In this document: positions 1-7,659 of the stretch, piece by piece
Position numbering within the stretch: the stretch's first letter is position 1
Layout of the letters: each line of letters begins with the position of its first letter
NCBI GenBank assembly: GCA_017454915.1
Contig: JAFTCC010000064.1
Span: 27,322-91,321, forward strand
DNA: 64,000 bases
Direction: 5' to 3'
From: Paludibacteraceae bacterium
GTDB taxonomy: Bacteria; Bacteroidota; Bacteroidia; Bacteroidales; Paludibacteraceae
Position numbers and translations under genes: made by a program
Notes under the pieces: generated by a model
Database searches by the model: none
Told to the model about the DNA's origin: nothing
The model's input: only the letters and a program-made list of their open reading frames with translations

Positions 1-1
1 C

Positions 2-802
2 GCTCTCCAACTGGCGGATATCTGCAACCAGAACGGCGACAAACACGCCACACTATACTTCGTAAAAGAGGCACTGTTTATCGAACCCGCAAACACGGCT
101 GCATTATTCCACCTTGCCACTTGGGAATTTGACATAGAACTATTCGACCTATGCCGGCAGACACTCAACAAACTGCTTGACATTGACTCGTTTAACATAC
201 CGGCATGGAATCAACTTGGCGTCGTATCGCGCATACTTAATGACGACGAGGGAGCGCTACACGCTTTTGAATACAGCCTGTCTATCGACCCTAACTACCT
301 GCCTCCGTTGGGATACAGCGGATACATAAGATTCTTGCACAAAGACTTCAAAAAAGCCAAGGAAACTTTTGAAAAATTAGAGGCGCAAAACAAACAAAAC
401 AATAACATCTTTGACGATTTAGTAACGCTCTCCGCACCTTTCATGGGCTTCATACTGCTCAGGGAACACCGCACCGAAGAAGCCTTAAAAAAATTCAAAG
501 AAGGAATGGCTGGGGCACATTGCTGGATTTCACTGTTGGGTATTATTTACTTGAAAACCATAAAAGTAAAAATCACAGACATACACCTGCCGCTTGCCAG
601 ACGGATTTTGCTCGACACTCCGGCAGGGAAAAGACAGGACGTCCAGCAACTTATTAATAAACCCGACGCTAAAGACCCTAAACTGCTCGACAAATTTATA
701 GAAGTCATCGTGCACCCCAAAAACGATGACGGAGAATTTGACAGTTCCATCAGAGAGGACATCTCGCAAATCGACTGGAACACCATGTTCAACGCTTTTT
801 AG
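2..802 (+). CDS. TPR-repeat protein, 5' end cut by window edge
   Basis: The reading frame is open from base 2 to the TAG at 800-802, so the true start lies outside the window. The visible 266 residues contain helical repeats of tetratricopeptide type, for example a segment around residues 58-100 with the W-x2-LG-x2-Y-like and A-x3-Y-x4-DP-x-Y pattern of TPRs. Such proteins are scaffolds for protein-protein contacts. The last third (from about residue 175) lacks clear repeats and is rich in charged residues. No signal peptide can be judged because the N-terminus is missing. The DedA gene follows 34 bases later on the same strand. The specific partner or process is unknown. Confidence 0.7.
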   Translation, partial: ALQLADICNQNGDKHATLYFVKEALFIEPANTAALFHLATWEFDIELFDLCRQTLNKLLDIDSFNIPAWNQLGVVSRILNDDEGALHAFEYSLSIDPNYLPPLGYSGYIRFLHKDFKKAKETFEKLEAQNKQNNNIFDDLVTLSAPFMGFILLREHRTEEALKKFKEGMAGAHCWISLLGIIYLKTIKVKITDIHLPLARRILLDTPAGKRQDVQQLINKPDAKDPKLLDKFIEVIVHPKNDDGEFDSSIREDISQIDWNTMFNAF

Positions 803-836
803 GCATGACCCTATACTTATAAATTATAAAAATAAA

Positions 837-1640
837 ATGTCATTTCGCTTAACAATTGTAATGCTGCTGTGCGCCATTGTCTGCATGGGACAGCCAACGT
901 CAGACACCGCCGGTTACGTTCAGCCTCACGAAGTTCTAAAGCCCGCCGAAGCAGAGCCTCTGCCTCCAACAACACAGCCCAAGAAATCGCTTCTCGAAGA
1001 AGTGGAGGACTGGTATAGCGACAACATGAACTATTGGAGCATTGCCGGACTGATGGCCATCGAGAGTTCGTTCATACCTTTTCCTTCAGAAGTGGTGATA
1101 CCTCCGGCCGCGTACGTGGCATCGCGTGAGGACAGCACATTGCATGTCAGCGACTCTTACGCCATCAACCTGCTGCTCATCATACTTGCCGGCACCATAG
1201 GCGCACTGCTTGGAGCAATCATCAACTACGTGCTCTCGCTGCTGCTCGGACGCCCCATTATCTACGCCTTCGCCAACAGCAAAATAGGGCACTTGTGCCT
1301 GCTAAGCGCTGAAAAAATTGAAAAAGCCGAACAATACTTCAACGAGCATGGCAGGATGTCCACCTTTGTCGGCAGACTTATTCCCGCTATCCGACAACTC
1401 ATATCCATCCCTGCCGGACTGTCGAAAATGAACTTTGGCATATTCATAGCCTATACCTCGCTTGGAGCGGCAGTGTGGAACACCGTACTCGCACTGCTTG
1501 GATACATTGCCAACGGCCAGATGGAACGAATACACAAATATAGCCAAGAGCTGTCATACGCCATACTCGCAGTTGTGGCACTCGCCGCCTTGTATTTCGC
1601 AATCAGATATTTCCGCAGGAAAAAGACCGAAGCAAAATGA
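837..1640 (+). CDS. DedA/VTT-family integral membrane protein
   Basis: A 267-residue inner-membrane protein. Residues 1-18 look like a signal or first hydrophobic segment, followed by a Pro-rich linker to about residue 50. The DedA core follows: ESSFIPFPSEVVIPPA at about 76-91 and GRLIPAIRQLISIPAG at about 179-194. These are the re-entrant motifs with acidic and arginine residues typical of the family, some members of which flip undecaprenyl phosphate or phospholipids; that role is inferred. A C-terminal transmembrane helix and a basic RRKK tail close the protein. The ATG at 837 is preferred to upstream in-frame starts inside the previous gene. The stop overlaps the next gene by 4 bases (ATGA), so the two are probably translationally coupled. 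Confidence 0.85.
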   Translation: MSFRLTIVMLLCAIVCMGQPTSDTAGYVQPHEVLKPAEAEPLPPTTQPKKSLLEEVEDWYSDNMNYWSIAGLMAIESSFIPFPSEVVIPPAAYVASREDSTLHVSDSYAINLLLIILAGTIGALLGAIINYVLSLLLGRPIIYAFANSKIGHLCLLSAEKIEKAEQYFNEHGRMSTFVGRLIPAIRQLISIPAGLSKMNFGIFIAYTSLGAAVWNTVLALLGYIANGQMERIHKYSQELSYAILAVVALAALYFAIRYFRRKKTEAK

Positions 1641-2596
1641 ATAAATTGCTGATTATAGTTCTGATAGCCGCCGTCATGCACTCCTGCGCCCAAAAGCCTC
1701 AAAGCGTTAGCAAACCCCAAGAGCACATCAGCGTGGCATTTGACGCTGACAGCGCATACCACTTTGCCGCAGAGCAGGTGTCGTTCGGTCCGCGCGTACC
1801 AGGCAGCACAAGCCACCGTCTCTGCGCCGAATACCTCGAACACACACTGCAGCGCTTTGCCGACACAGTCATCGTACAGCACGGCTCCATGCCGTCATAC
1901 AACGGCACCCCGATGCCTGTCCGCAACATCATAGCGGCATTCAACCCCAGCGCCACACCGCGCGTCATGCTCAGCGCACACTACGACACACGCCCGTGGG
2001 CCGACCAGGAGCAAGAACAAGAGAAATGGCACACCCCAATCGACGGAGCCAACGATGGGGCCAGCGGAGTGGCTGTGCTGCTCGAGATAGCGCGGCAACT
2101 GCGAGAGATGAACACCACTAAAGGGATTGACATAATGCTGTGGGACGCGGAAGACAGCGGTACACCACAGTTTGAATATAGCGCAAACCACGACAGCTGG
2201 TGCCTCGGCTCACAATACTGGGCACTGCACAAGCACAAAGCCGGATATGAAGCGCAGTGCGGCATACTGCTCGACATGGTGGGAGCGCCCGACGCGCAGT
2301 TTCAACTGGAGCAACACTCACGGCAATATGCCAACCACATCCTCAAGGAAGTATGGAAAACAGCACGGCGGTTGGGATATGGCGACATCTTCACTGACAA
2401 GCACGCCTACCCCATCACCGACGACCACTACTACCTCAACCAAGCCGGCATACCAACCATTGACATCATACACTACGACGACATTAGGGGTTTTGGCAGC
2501 TATTGGCACACCACAAGCGACAACATGGACCACATCAGCCGCCATACACTCGGGGCGGTTGGCACTACCGTGTTGGACTTCATCACCAACCGTTGA
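1637..2596 (+). CDS. Secreted M28-family zinc peptidase / glutaminyl cyclase-like lipoprotein
   Basis: 319 residues. The N-terminus is a lipoprotein signal with the lipobox cysteine at about residue 17 (VMHSC), so it should be anchored in the envelope. The M28 zinc-site pattern is visible: HYD at about 115-117, DGANDGASG at about 136-144, WDAED at about 169-173, a later DDHYYL segment, and YWHT near residue 290. The family contains aminopeptidases and bacterial glutaminyl-peptide cyclotransferases; the set of motifs and the length fit the latter group well, but the activity is not proven by sequence alone. It overlaps the DedA gene by 4 bases and is followed 3 bases later by the ComF gene, suggesting an operon. 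Confidence 0.85.
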   Translation: MNKLLIIVLIAAVMHSCAQKPQSVSKPQEHISVAFDADSAYHFAAEQVSFGPRVPGSTSHRLCAEYLEHTLQRFADTVIVQHGSMPSYNGTPMPVRNIIAAFNPSATPRVMLSAHYDTRPWADQEQEQEKWHTPIDGANDGASGVAVLLEIARQLREMNTTKGIDIMLWDAEDSGTPQFEYSANHDSWCLGSQYWALHKHKAGYEAQCGILLDMVGAPDAQFQLEQHSRQYANHILKEVWKTARRLGYGDIFTDKHAYPITDDHYYLNQAGIPTIDIIHYDDIRGFGSYWHTTSDNMDHISRHTLGAVGTTVLDFITNR

Positions 2597-2599
2597 GCG

Positions 2600-3283
2600 A
2601 TGGTGCTGTTCGATTTCATAGACAGCTATCTGTTCCCGAGCGTGTGCCACGTTTGTGGCAGACAATTGGTAGCCGGCGAAGACCGGGTATGCCTCCACTG
2701 CCTTGACGCATTGCCACGCACCGACTTTCTCAACCGCAGCGACAATCCGCTTCTCCAACGCTATTCACGACAACCAAATATAGTGAGCGCCACGGCATTG
2801 CTGCACTACGGCAACGACACGCGCCTGCTCGTGCATGACCTCAAATACCACAACTTCCCGCAACTCGGCAACACACTTGGAACTCTAATGGCTGACGAAG
2901 GCCTGCAGCACGGCATCTTCAGCGTCGATTTGCTCGTGCCTGTTCCGCTGCACTGGTTAAGGAGACTGAGCAGAGGATACAACCAGAGCCTAAAACTTTG
3001 TGAGGGAATAAGCCGGAGGACAGGTACAGAAATCAGCACCGAAAACCTTGTTCGTACACGTAATAACCGCTCACAAACAGCACTGTCACACACCGATAGA
3101 CAGAAAAACAAACAAGGACTTTTCAGACTTAAGCATCCCGAAATGTGGAACGGAAAGCACATCATGATAATTGATGACGTGTTCACCACCGGAGCCACCA
3201 TAGAAGCGTGCATCCACGCCATAAGCCAACAAACAAGCGATACCAAAATCAGCATCTACACCCTTGCATACGCCGGTGTATAG
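2600..3283 (+). CDS. ComF-family phosphoribosyltransferase-like protein
   Basis: 227 residues. A CxxC pair at about 16-19 and another at 31-34 form the N-terminal zinc ribbon of the ComF family. The segment VPVPLHWLRRLSRGYNQS and the PRPP loop IDDVFTTGAT (about 191-200) define the phosphoribosyltransferase fold. ComF proteins are linked to DNA uptake in naturally competent bacteria, but in Bacteroidota the function is not settled. The start ATG lies 3 bases after the M28 gene stop. The gene ends the operon; the downstream 1.2 kb is repeat-rich and non-coding. Confidence 0.85.
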   Translation: MVLFDFIDSYLFPSVCHVCGRQLVAGEDRVCLHCLDALPRTDFLNRSDNPLLQRYSRQPNIVSATALLHYGNDTRLLVHDLKYHNFPQLGNTLGTLMADEGLQHGIFSVDLLVPVPLHWLRRLSRGYNQSLKLCEGISRRTGTEISTENLVRTRNNRSQTALSHTDRQKNKQGLFRLKHPEMWNGKHIMIIDDVFTTGATIEACIHAISQQTSDTKISIYTLAYAGV

Positions 3284-3468
3284 CAACTAATATTAGGTCA
3301 TTTTACCCCTTAAGCCGTGGATAAACAGCCCCACAGGGGCGGAATAAATATAGCCGTGGGTGAAGCGAAGCGGAACCCACGGAACACGGAAAACACCAAT
3401 TTTATTAGCCCCGTAGGGGCGGCACAAATATAGCCGTGGATAAAACCCACGGAACACAGAAACCATCC

Positions 3469-3662
3469 ATTTTATTAGCCCCGTAGGGGCGGCACAGAAA
3501 AGCAAAAAGGTTGTGACGCCGCTAACGCGGCTTGAATATGATGGTGCGATGCGTACCGCGGGTTACGTTCGCTGACGCTCACTTCACCCACGGCTAACAT
3601 TGTGTCACCGCTAACGCGGTTTTCGACGCAAACAACAAATCTATTCCAGCCCCACAGGGGCG
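3469..3662. repeat. Direct repeat unit A (194 bp), copy 1
   Basis: This stretch recurs almost base for base at 3791-3984, an offset of exactly 322 bases. Only a few differences were seen, for example CGCTGACGCTCACTTCA here against CGCTGGCGCTCACTGCA in copy 2. The unit contains both forms of the CCGCTAACGCGG palindrome and ends in a GCCCCACAGGGGC palindrome. It points to a recent tandem duplication inside the array. Confidence 0.9.
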
Positions 3663-3790
3663 GCACAAAAATAGCCGTGGGAGAAAACCCACAGAACACG
3701 GAAACCACCCATTTTATTAGCCCCGTAGGGGCGGAACATAATTAGCCGTGGGTGAAGCGAAGCGGAACCCACGGAACACAGAAAACACCA

Positions 3791-3984
3791 ATTTTATTAG
3801 CCCCGTAGGGGCGGCACAGAAAAGCAAAAAGGTTGTGACGCCGCTAACGCGGCTTGAATATGATGGTGCGATGCGTACCGCGGGTTACGTTCGCTGGCGC
3901 TCACTGCACCCACGGCTAACATTGTGTCACCGCTAACGCGGTTTTCGACGCAAACAACAAATCTATTCCAGCCCCACAGGGGCG
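3791..3984. repeat. Direct repeat unit A (194 bp), copy 2
   Basis: Second copy of the unit at 3469-3662. The stretch before it (about 3744-3816) also repeats 3352-3424 at an offset of 392 bases, so at least two overlapping duplications built the array. Confidence 0.9.
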
Positions 3985-4126
3985 AAACAAATATAGCCGT
4001 GGGTGAAAAACCACGGGACACGGAAAAAACCAATTTTATTTAGCCCCACAGGGGCGGCATAAATGCAAAAAAAAATTACGCCCCGAAGCATTATGCTTGA
4101 AAGTATAATGGAAAAACATAAAATAT

Positions 4127-4157
4127 TTTGCGAAAACAAAAAAAGTCATTATATTTG
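4127..4157 (+). promoter_or_regulatory. Bacteroidota-type promoter for leader RNA 1
   Basis: A -33 element TTTG at 4127-4130 and a -7 element TATATTTG at 4150-4157, separated by 19 bases, match the Bacteroidota consensus TTTG / TAnnTTTG. Transcription would begin near 4164, just ahead of the structured RNA and about 330 bases before the gene at 4493. Confidence 0.8.
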
Positions 4158-4163
4158 CAAAAA

Positions 4164-4485
4164 ATAATACGCTATGACGTAGATACGATACAAATAGAAC
4201 GACAGATATAAATAAAGCGTTAGCTTTGTTCTCACTTAGTAAAAATCGCCAATTTTTATAACGCAGATGAGAAGTAAAGTTCAACGCTCACATCACACTT
4301 GATGTGGGCTTTACTTTTTGTTCATCTGCAGCGGTGTTTGGCGATACCTTTACTAAGTGGACTAAAAAGTTTGGTCCACTTTTTTTATGCCATAGCGCGA
4401 CAACGGACCGGTGACACGCCGAAAAACCACAACAGAGTAGGCACCAACACATTTCCTCCGCAAGTGGCGGCGGACAAACCGCCAC
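4164..4485 (+). ncRNA. Structured leader RNA or small RNA, copy 1
   Basis: A multi-stem RNA is readable directly. Stem 1: 4233-4243 with 4349-4359 (11 bp). Stem 2: 4245-4252 with 4338-4345 (8 bp, ATCGCCAA / TTGGCGAT). Stem 3: 4263-4270 with 4322-4329 (GCAGATGA / TCATCTGC). Stem 4: 4273-4279 with 4309-4315, capped by 4289-4294 with 4301-4306. A terminator-like hairpin, 4356-4362 with 4374-4380, is followed by seven or more T. Its 5' arm overlaps the foot of stem 1. Conservation with copy 2 (25531-25872) continues past the T-run, with a shared CGAAAAA and an AGAGTAG box, so it may be a 5' leader of the gene at 4493. A last hairpin, 4464-4470 with 4479-4485, lies 7 bases before that ATG. I could not assign a known family. 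Confidence 0.75.
4356..4387 (+). terminator. Terminator-like hairpin within leader RNA 1
   Basis: AGTGGAC (4356-4362) pairs with GTCCACT (4374-4380) around an 11-base loop and runs into a T-tract to 4386. It has the form of a Rho-independent terminator. Bases 4356-4359 are also needed for the base of stem 1 of the leader, so the two structures compete. Transcription either ends here, giving a small RNA of about 220 bases, or is allowed to pass into the gene at 4493. Confidence 0.7.
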
Positions 4486-4492
4486 ACAACAC

Positions 4493-5200
4493 ATGAAAAA
4501 ACTATTTTCACTTTTCGCAGCACTGCTCATAGGTGGTGCTGTATGCTTGGCAGAAGATGTAGAGCTCACATCGGGCGACGTGCATTTCTTCAAAGATCCC
4601 GCTAACTACGCAATTTTGGAGATTGACTGGTCAAAAACACATGTAGTGGAATTCGGAGCCAACAACAAGGTTAAGAACGACTTGGGCAGCATTGACGAGT
4701 TCAACCGCTCGCAAGGCGAAGACTGGGTTCGCGACTGGCCCGCTGTTCAGGCTTCGGTGCTACTGTCAAACACTATGAAGAAATTTTTCTTCAACAAAGC
4801 CAACAAGAAAGGCATGCATATCGTAGCCCCGCAGCAGGTATGGGATGCATACAACAACGGCACTCTGGTAGGGAAAAACCGCACCTCAACCGAGAAAAAC
4901 TACTACCTGATAGACCCTGCCACAGCACAATACAAGATTGTAGTACACATAGACCTCGTTGACATGGGCAACACAGGAGCCTCTATTGTGTTCGGCGGCG
5001 GACTGGCCAGCAAGGCAGGCGGAGCAAAAATAATGGGGTACATTGACTGCATCGACCTGCGGACGAACAAGAGCGCAGCACAATTCGTAATCAACGACAC
5101 ACGCGGTGAAGGTGGCTGGACTCAAGCCATTAGGCTCGGCAACGTCATCGCACAATGCCTCGGCGTGGAAGTCATGAAAATTATTAAGAAAACAAAATAG
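4493..5200 (+). CDS. Secreted protein of unknown function
   Basis: 235 residues with a clear Sec signal peptide (MKKLFSLFAALLIGGAVCLA, cleavage near residue 20). The mature part alternates beta-strand-like segments with a Gly-rich hydrophobic stretch (about 165-180, FGGGLASKAGG) that could be a short membrane-associated region. I do not recognise the family. The gene lies directly downstream of the structured leader RNA, so its expression is likely subject to that element. It is followed 18 bases later by the first of three paralogous envelope genes and probably shares their transcript. The ATG at 4493 gives the only plausible signal peptide start. Confidence 0.7.
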   Translation: MKKLFSLFAALLIGGAVCLAEDVELTSGDVHFFKDPANYAILEIDWSKTHVVEFGANNKVKNDLGSIDEFNRSQGEDWVRDWPAVQASVLLSNTMKKFFFNKANKKGMHIVAPQQVWDAYNNGTLVGKNRTSTEKNYYLIDPATAQYKIVVHIDLVDMGNTGASIVFGGGLASKAGGAKIMGYIDCIDLRTNKSAAQFVINDTRGEGGWTQAIRLGNVIAQCLGVEVMKIIKKTK

Positions 5201-5218
5201 ACACAAACAGGTAAAAAT

Positions 5219-5953
5219 ATGAGAAAAGCAGCGTCCTTTTTCTTTGTTTTCTTTTTTGCCTTCGCCTCTGCAGTCACAGCACAGGATGTGTTAGTCATGA
5301 GAGATGGGAACAGCGTGAACGGCAAGGTGATTGAGATTTCTGATGTTAGTGTCAAATACCAATCCCAAACTGCAGACGCACAAACTATAACAATAAACGC
5401 CGAAAACATTGAAAGCATAGTTTTCAGCAACGGCACCGTGAAAGTCTTTACTCATGCTCAGACTGAACAATCATTAGCCGCATCACCTCAAAAGATTGCT
5501 TACATAGACAAGTTCAGCGACCACTACCTGATGGGGGACAAACGCATGAACGAGGATGAGTACATGAAATTCCTGAAGCAGCATTGCCCCGAAGCGTACA
5601 AAAGCCACGAAAGCGGCAAAAAGTTGGCCAAGGCTGGCTGGGTATGTTTAGGCATAGGGGGCGGCATAGGTGTAGTGGGAAGCGTATTGTGGGGAGCATA
5701 TTTCAACAGTGCCGAAGGCTGGTACTGGGGCGACTACAAAAGAGGAAGCAAAGAAAAGGTACTGGCAGGCGTGGCGCTCACGTCTGCCGGAACAGCAATA
5801 CTTACTGTCAGCGTGCCATTGCTGACAGTGGGATACGCCAGAAAGAACAAGTCGCACGTAATATATAACAACTATTGCGCGCGGCAAAACACTCCTGTCG
5901 CTCTCACACTCAAGGCAAAGACTGACGGAATGGCGGTAGCAATAAATTTCTAA
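5219..5953 (+). CDS. Envelope protein, tandem paralogue A
   Basis: 244 residues, signal peptide to about residue 22 (ends VTAQ). A small beta-rich N-terminal domain (about 23-78) ends in FSNGTVKVF. A charged middle section contains DHYLMGDKRMNEDEYMKF. Two hydrophobic, Gly-rich stretches around 140-165 and 180-200 could be membrane segments, and a short tail follows. The N-terminal domain differs from paralogues B and C, but the DNA from about 5431 onward is nearly identical to paralogue B, with one mismatch in the last 110 or so bases. The family is unknown to me; location in the envelope is inferred from the signal peptide and hydrophobic segments. Confidence 0.75.
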   Translation: MRKAASFFFVFFFAFASAVTAQDVLVMRDGNSVNGKVIEISDVSVKYQSQTADAQTITINAENIESIVFSNGTVKVFTHAQTEQSLAASPQKIAYIDKFSDHYLMGDKRMNEDEYMKFLKQHCPEAYKSHESGKKLAKAGWVCLGIGGGIGVVGSVLWGAYFNSAEGWYWGDYKRGSKEKVLAGVALTSAGTAILTVSVPLLTVGYARKNKSHVIYNNYCARQNTPVALTLKAKTDGMAVAINF

Positions 5954-5984
5954 CAGATAACCAACTTTCTAATTCTAAACAAAT

Positions 5985-6725
5985 ATGAGCAAGAGGACTC
6001 TAACAACAGCAGTTTCATTGCTCCTGTGTGCGCTATACATAGCCGCACAGGATGTCATCATCACGCTTGACGAGAAGCGCATAGAGGCCAAAATCACCGA
6101 GGTGTCGGACACAGAAATCAAATACCGCGACCCCAATATCCCTGGCGGACCGCAGTTCGTAATGGGAGTGGACAAACTCAATACCATTATCTACAGCAAC
6201 GGCACCGTGAAAGTCTTTACTCATGCTCAGACTGAACAACCAGCAGCCGCCTCACCGCAAAAGACTGTTTACATAGACAAGTTCAGCGACCACTACCTGA
6301 TGGGTGACAAACGCATGAACGAGGATGAGTACATGAAATTCCTGAAGCAGCATTGCCCCGAAGCATACAAAAGCCACGAAAGCGGCAAAAAGTTGGCTAA
6401 AGCGGGCTGGGTATGCTTAGGCACTGGCGCAGTCTTGGGCGTAGTGGGAAGTGCGCTGTGGGCAACATCTTACGATCACAGTTACGGCGGAGCATGGATA
6501 TGGGGTGAATATGATAAGCACCAAGGCAAAGGGCTGACCGGCGTGGTGTTCACGTCTGCCGGAGCCGCATTACTTACTATCAGCGTGCCGCTGCTGGCAG
6601 TGGGATATGCCAGAAAGAACAAGTCGCACGTGATATATAACAACTATTGCGCGCGGCAAAACACTCCTGTCGCTCTCACACTCAAGGCAAAGACTGACGG
6701 AATGGCGGTAGCAATAAATTTCTAA
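5985..6725 (+). CDS. Envelope protein, tandem paralogue B (mosaic)
   Basis: 246 residues with signal peptide (MSKRTLTTAVSLLLCALYIA). Residues 1-75 closely match paralogue C downstream, including the motif RIEAKITEVSDTEIKYRD. From the shared IYSNGTVKVF motif onward the protein and DNA match paralogue A instead. It is therefore a natural chimera of the two neighbours. Spacing is 31 bases after A and 31 bases before C, and the short intergenic sequences before B and C are nearly the same, as expected after tandem duplication and gene conversion. Role unknown. Confidence 0.75.
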   Translation: MSKRTLTTAVSLLLCALYIAAQDVIITLDEKRIEAKITEVSDTEIKYRDPNIPGGPQFVMGVDKLNTIIYSNGTVKVFTHAQTEQPAAASPQKTVYIDKFSDHYLMGDKRMNEDEYMKFLKQHCPEAYKSHESGKKLAKAGWVCLGTGAVLGVVGSALWATSYDHSYGGAWIWGEYDKHQGKGLTGVVFTSAGAALLTISVPLLAVGYARKNKSHVIYNNYCARQNTPVALTLKAKTDGMAVAINF

Positions 6726-6756
6726 CATATAACCAACTTTCTAATCCTAAACGAAT

Positions 6757-7512
6757 ATGAGCAAGAGAACTTTTACAACAGCAATTTCACTACTTCTGTG
6801 TGTGCTATACATAACCGCACAGGACATCATAGTCACGCGCGAGGAAAAGCGCATAGAGGCCAAAATCACCGAAGTGTCGGACACGGAAATCAAGTACCGT
6901 GACGCCAACAACCCTGACGGACCACTGTTTGTGATGGGTGTGGACAAAATCAGCACCATCATCTACAGCAACGGCACCGTGAAAGTCTTTGAGCAGGCGC
7001 AAGCACCTGCCATTAGCAGCCGCCCGCCCATGAGCGCACAATATCAGGCATCGCTCAACCGCGGACAGCAGACCCAGATGGGCGGCACGGAAATGATAAG
7101 CCGCTATGACGAATACTACATAATGGGCAACGAACGCATGAACGAAGATCAGTACTTGCGCTTCGTCCAGCAAACATGCCCGGCAGCCTATGCAAGCTAT
7201 CAGAAAGGCAAGAAACTCTGGGGCATGGGCTGGGGGTTCTTCGCAGCAAGCCTCGCATGCCTTGCCGGGGGCAGCACCATGTACAGCATAGGCCGTAACG
7301 AAGGAACACCGGGACTGGCGATACCAGGCGCAGCACTGATTGGCGCAGGATCCGGATTCTTCTGTGCATCCATTCCTTGCATGGTAGTGGGAAAAATCAG
7401 AAAAGACAATTCTCACGAAATCTACAACTCCGCTTGCGTTAGAAAAAGCAACCCCTACTCGCTTAACATCGGTTACGGGGGCAACGGAGTCGGACTTGCC
7501 TTTGCATGGTAA
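6757..7512 (+). CDS. Envelope protein, tandem paralogue C
   Basis: 251 residues with signal peptide (MSKRTFTTAISLLLCVLYIT). The N-terminal domain is nearly the same as in paralogue B. After the IYSNGTVKVF motif the sequence diverges: an Ala/Gln-rich linker with SSRPPMSAQ, then the family motif YYIMGNERMNEDQYLRF, two Gly-rich hydrophobic segments (about 150-170 and 190-215) and the tail NSHEIYNSACVRKSNP, which is a diverged form of the A and B ending. It is the last gene of the likely operon that begins at 4493. Function unknown. Confidence 0.75.
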   Translation: MSKRTFTTAISLLLCVLYITAQDIIVTREEKRIEAKITEVSDTEIKYRDANNPDGPLFVMGVDKISTIIYSNGTVKVFEQAQAPAISSRPPMSAQYQASLNRGQQTQMGGTEMISRYDEYYIMGNERMNEDQYLRFVQQTCPAAYASYQKGKKLWGMGWGFFAASLACLAGGSTMYSIGRNEGTPGLAIPGAALIGAGSGFFCASIPCMVVGKIRKDNSHEIYNSACVRKSNPYSLNIGYGGNGVGLAFAW

Positions 7513-7586
7513 AACAGTTGTAATAAAATGGCAAACCGATTGTAATAAAAATGTGGCAGATATGGCAGTTATGAAAAAAAAACTGC

Positions 7587-7594
7587 TATATTTG
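7587..7594 (+). promoter_or_regulatory. Promoter -7 element
   Basis: TATATTTG at 7587-7594 matches the Bacteroidota -7 consensus and lies 66 bases before the ATG at 7660. No good TTTG was found 19-21 bases upstream, so this is a weaker call than the other promoters. Confidence 0.5.
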
Positions 7595-7659
7595 CTACAT
7601 AATACTATCAGGATGCACGCTAATATCAAATTGTATTTTGTATCATAAAAGCTAATAAC

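Larger units (their letters stand above)
3293..4070. repeat. Array of modular palindromic repeats
   Basis: A gene-free block built from a few recurring palindromic modules: AGCCCCGTAGGGGCGG (also as GCCCCACAGGGGC), AGCCGTGGGT...ACCCACGG, and CACCGCTAACGCGGTTTT or CGCCGCTAACGCGGCTTG. Modules are separated by short AT-rich spacers such as CCAATTTTATT. Related single modules recur at 31837-31900, 40284-40470 and 49149-49192, so this is a dispersed family. Short reading frames across the array come from the repeats and are not supported as genes. Function is unknown; REP/BIME-like or terminator roles are possible. Confidence 0.85.

Noticed and set aside
3475..4033. Short reading frames encoding similar 70-80-residue proteins
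   Set aside because: They are translations of the palindromic repeats themselves; similarity between them only reflects the DNA duplication.
3293..4040. Possible CRISPR array
   Set aside because: Repeats are palindromic modules of mixed length with similar spacers and no regular repeat-spacer period, and no cas genes are present.
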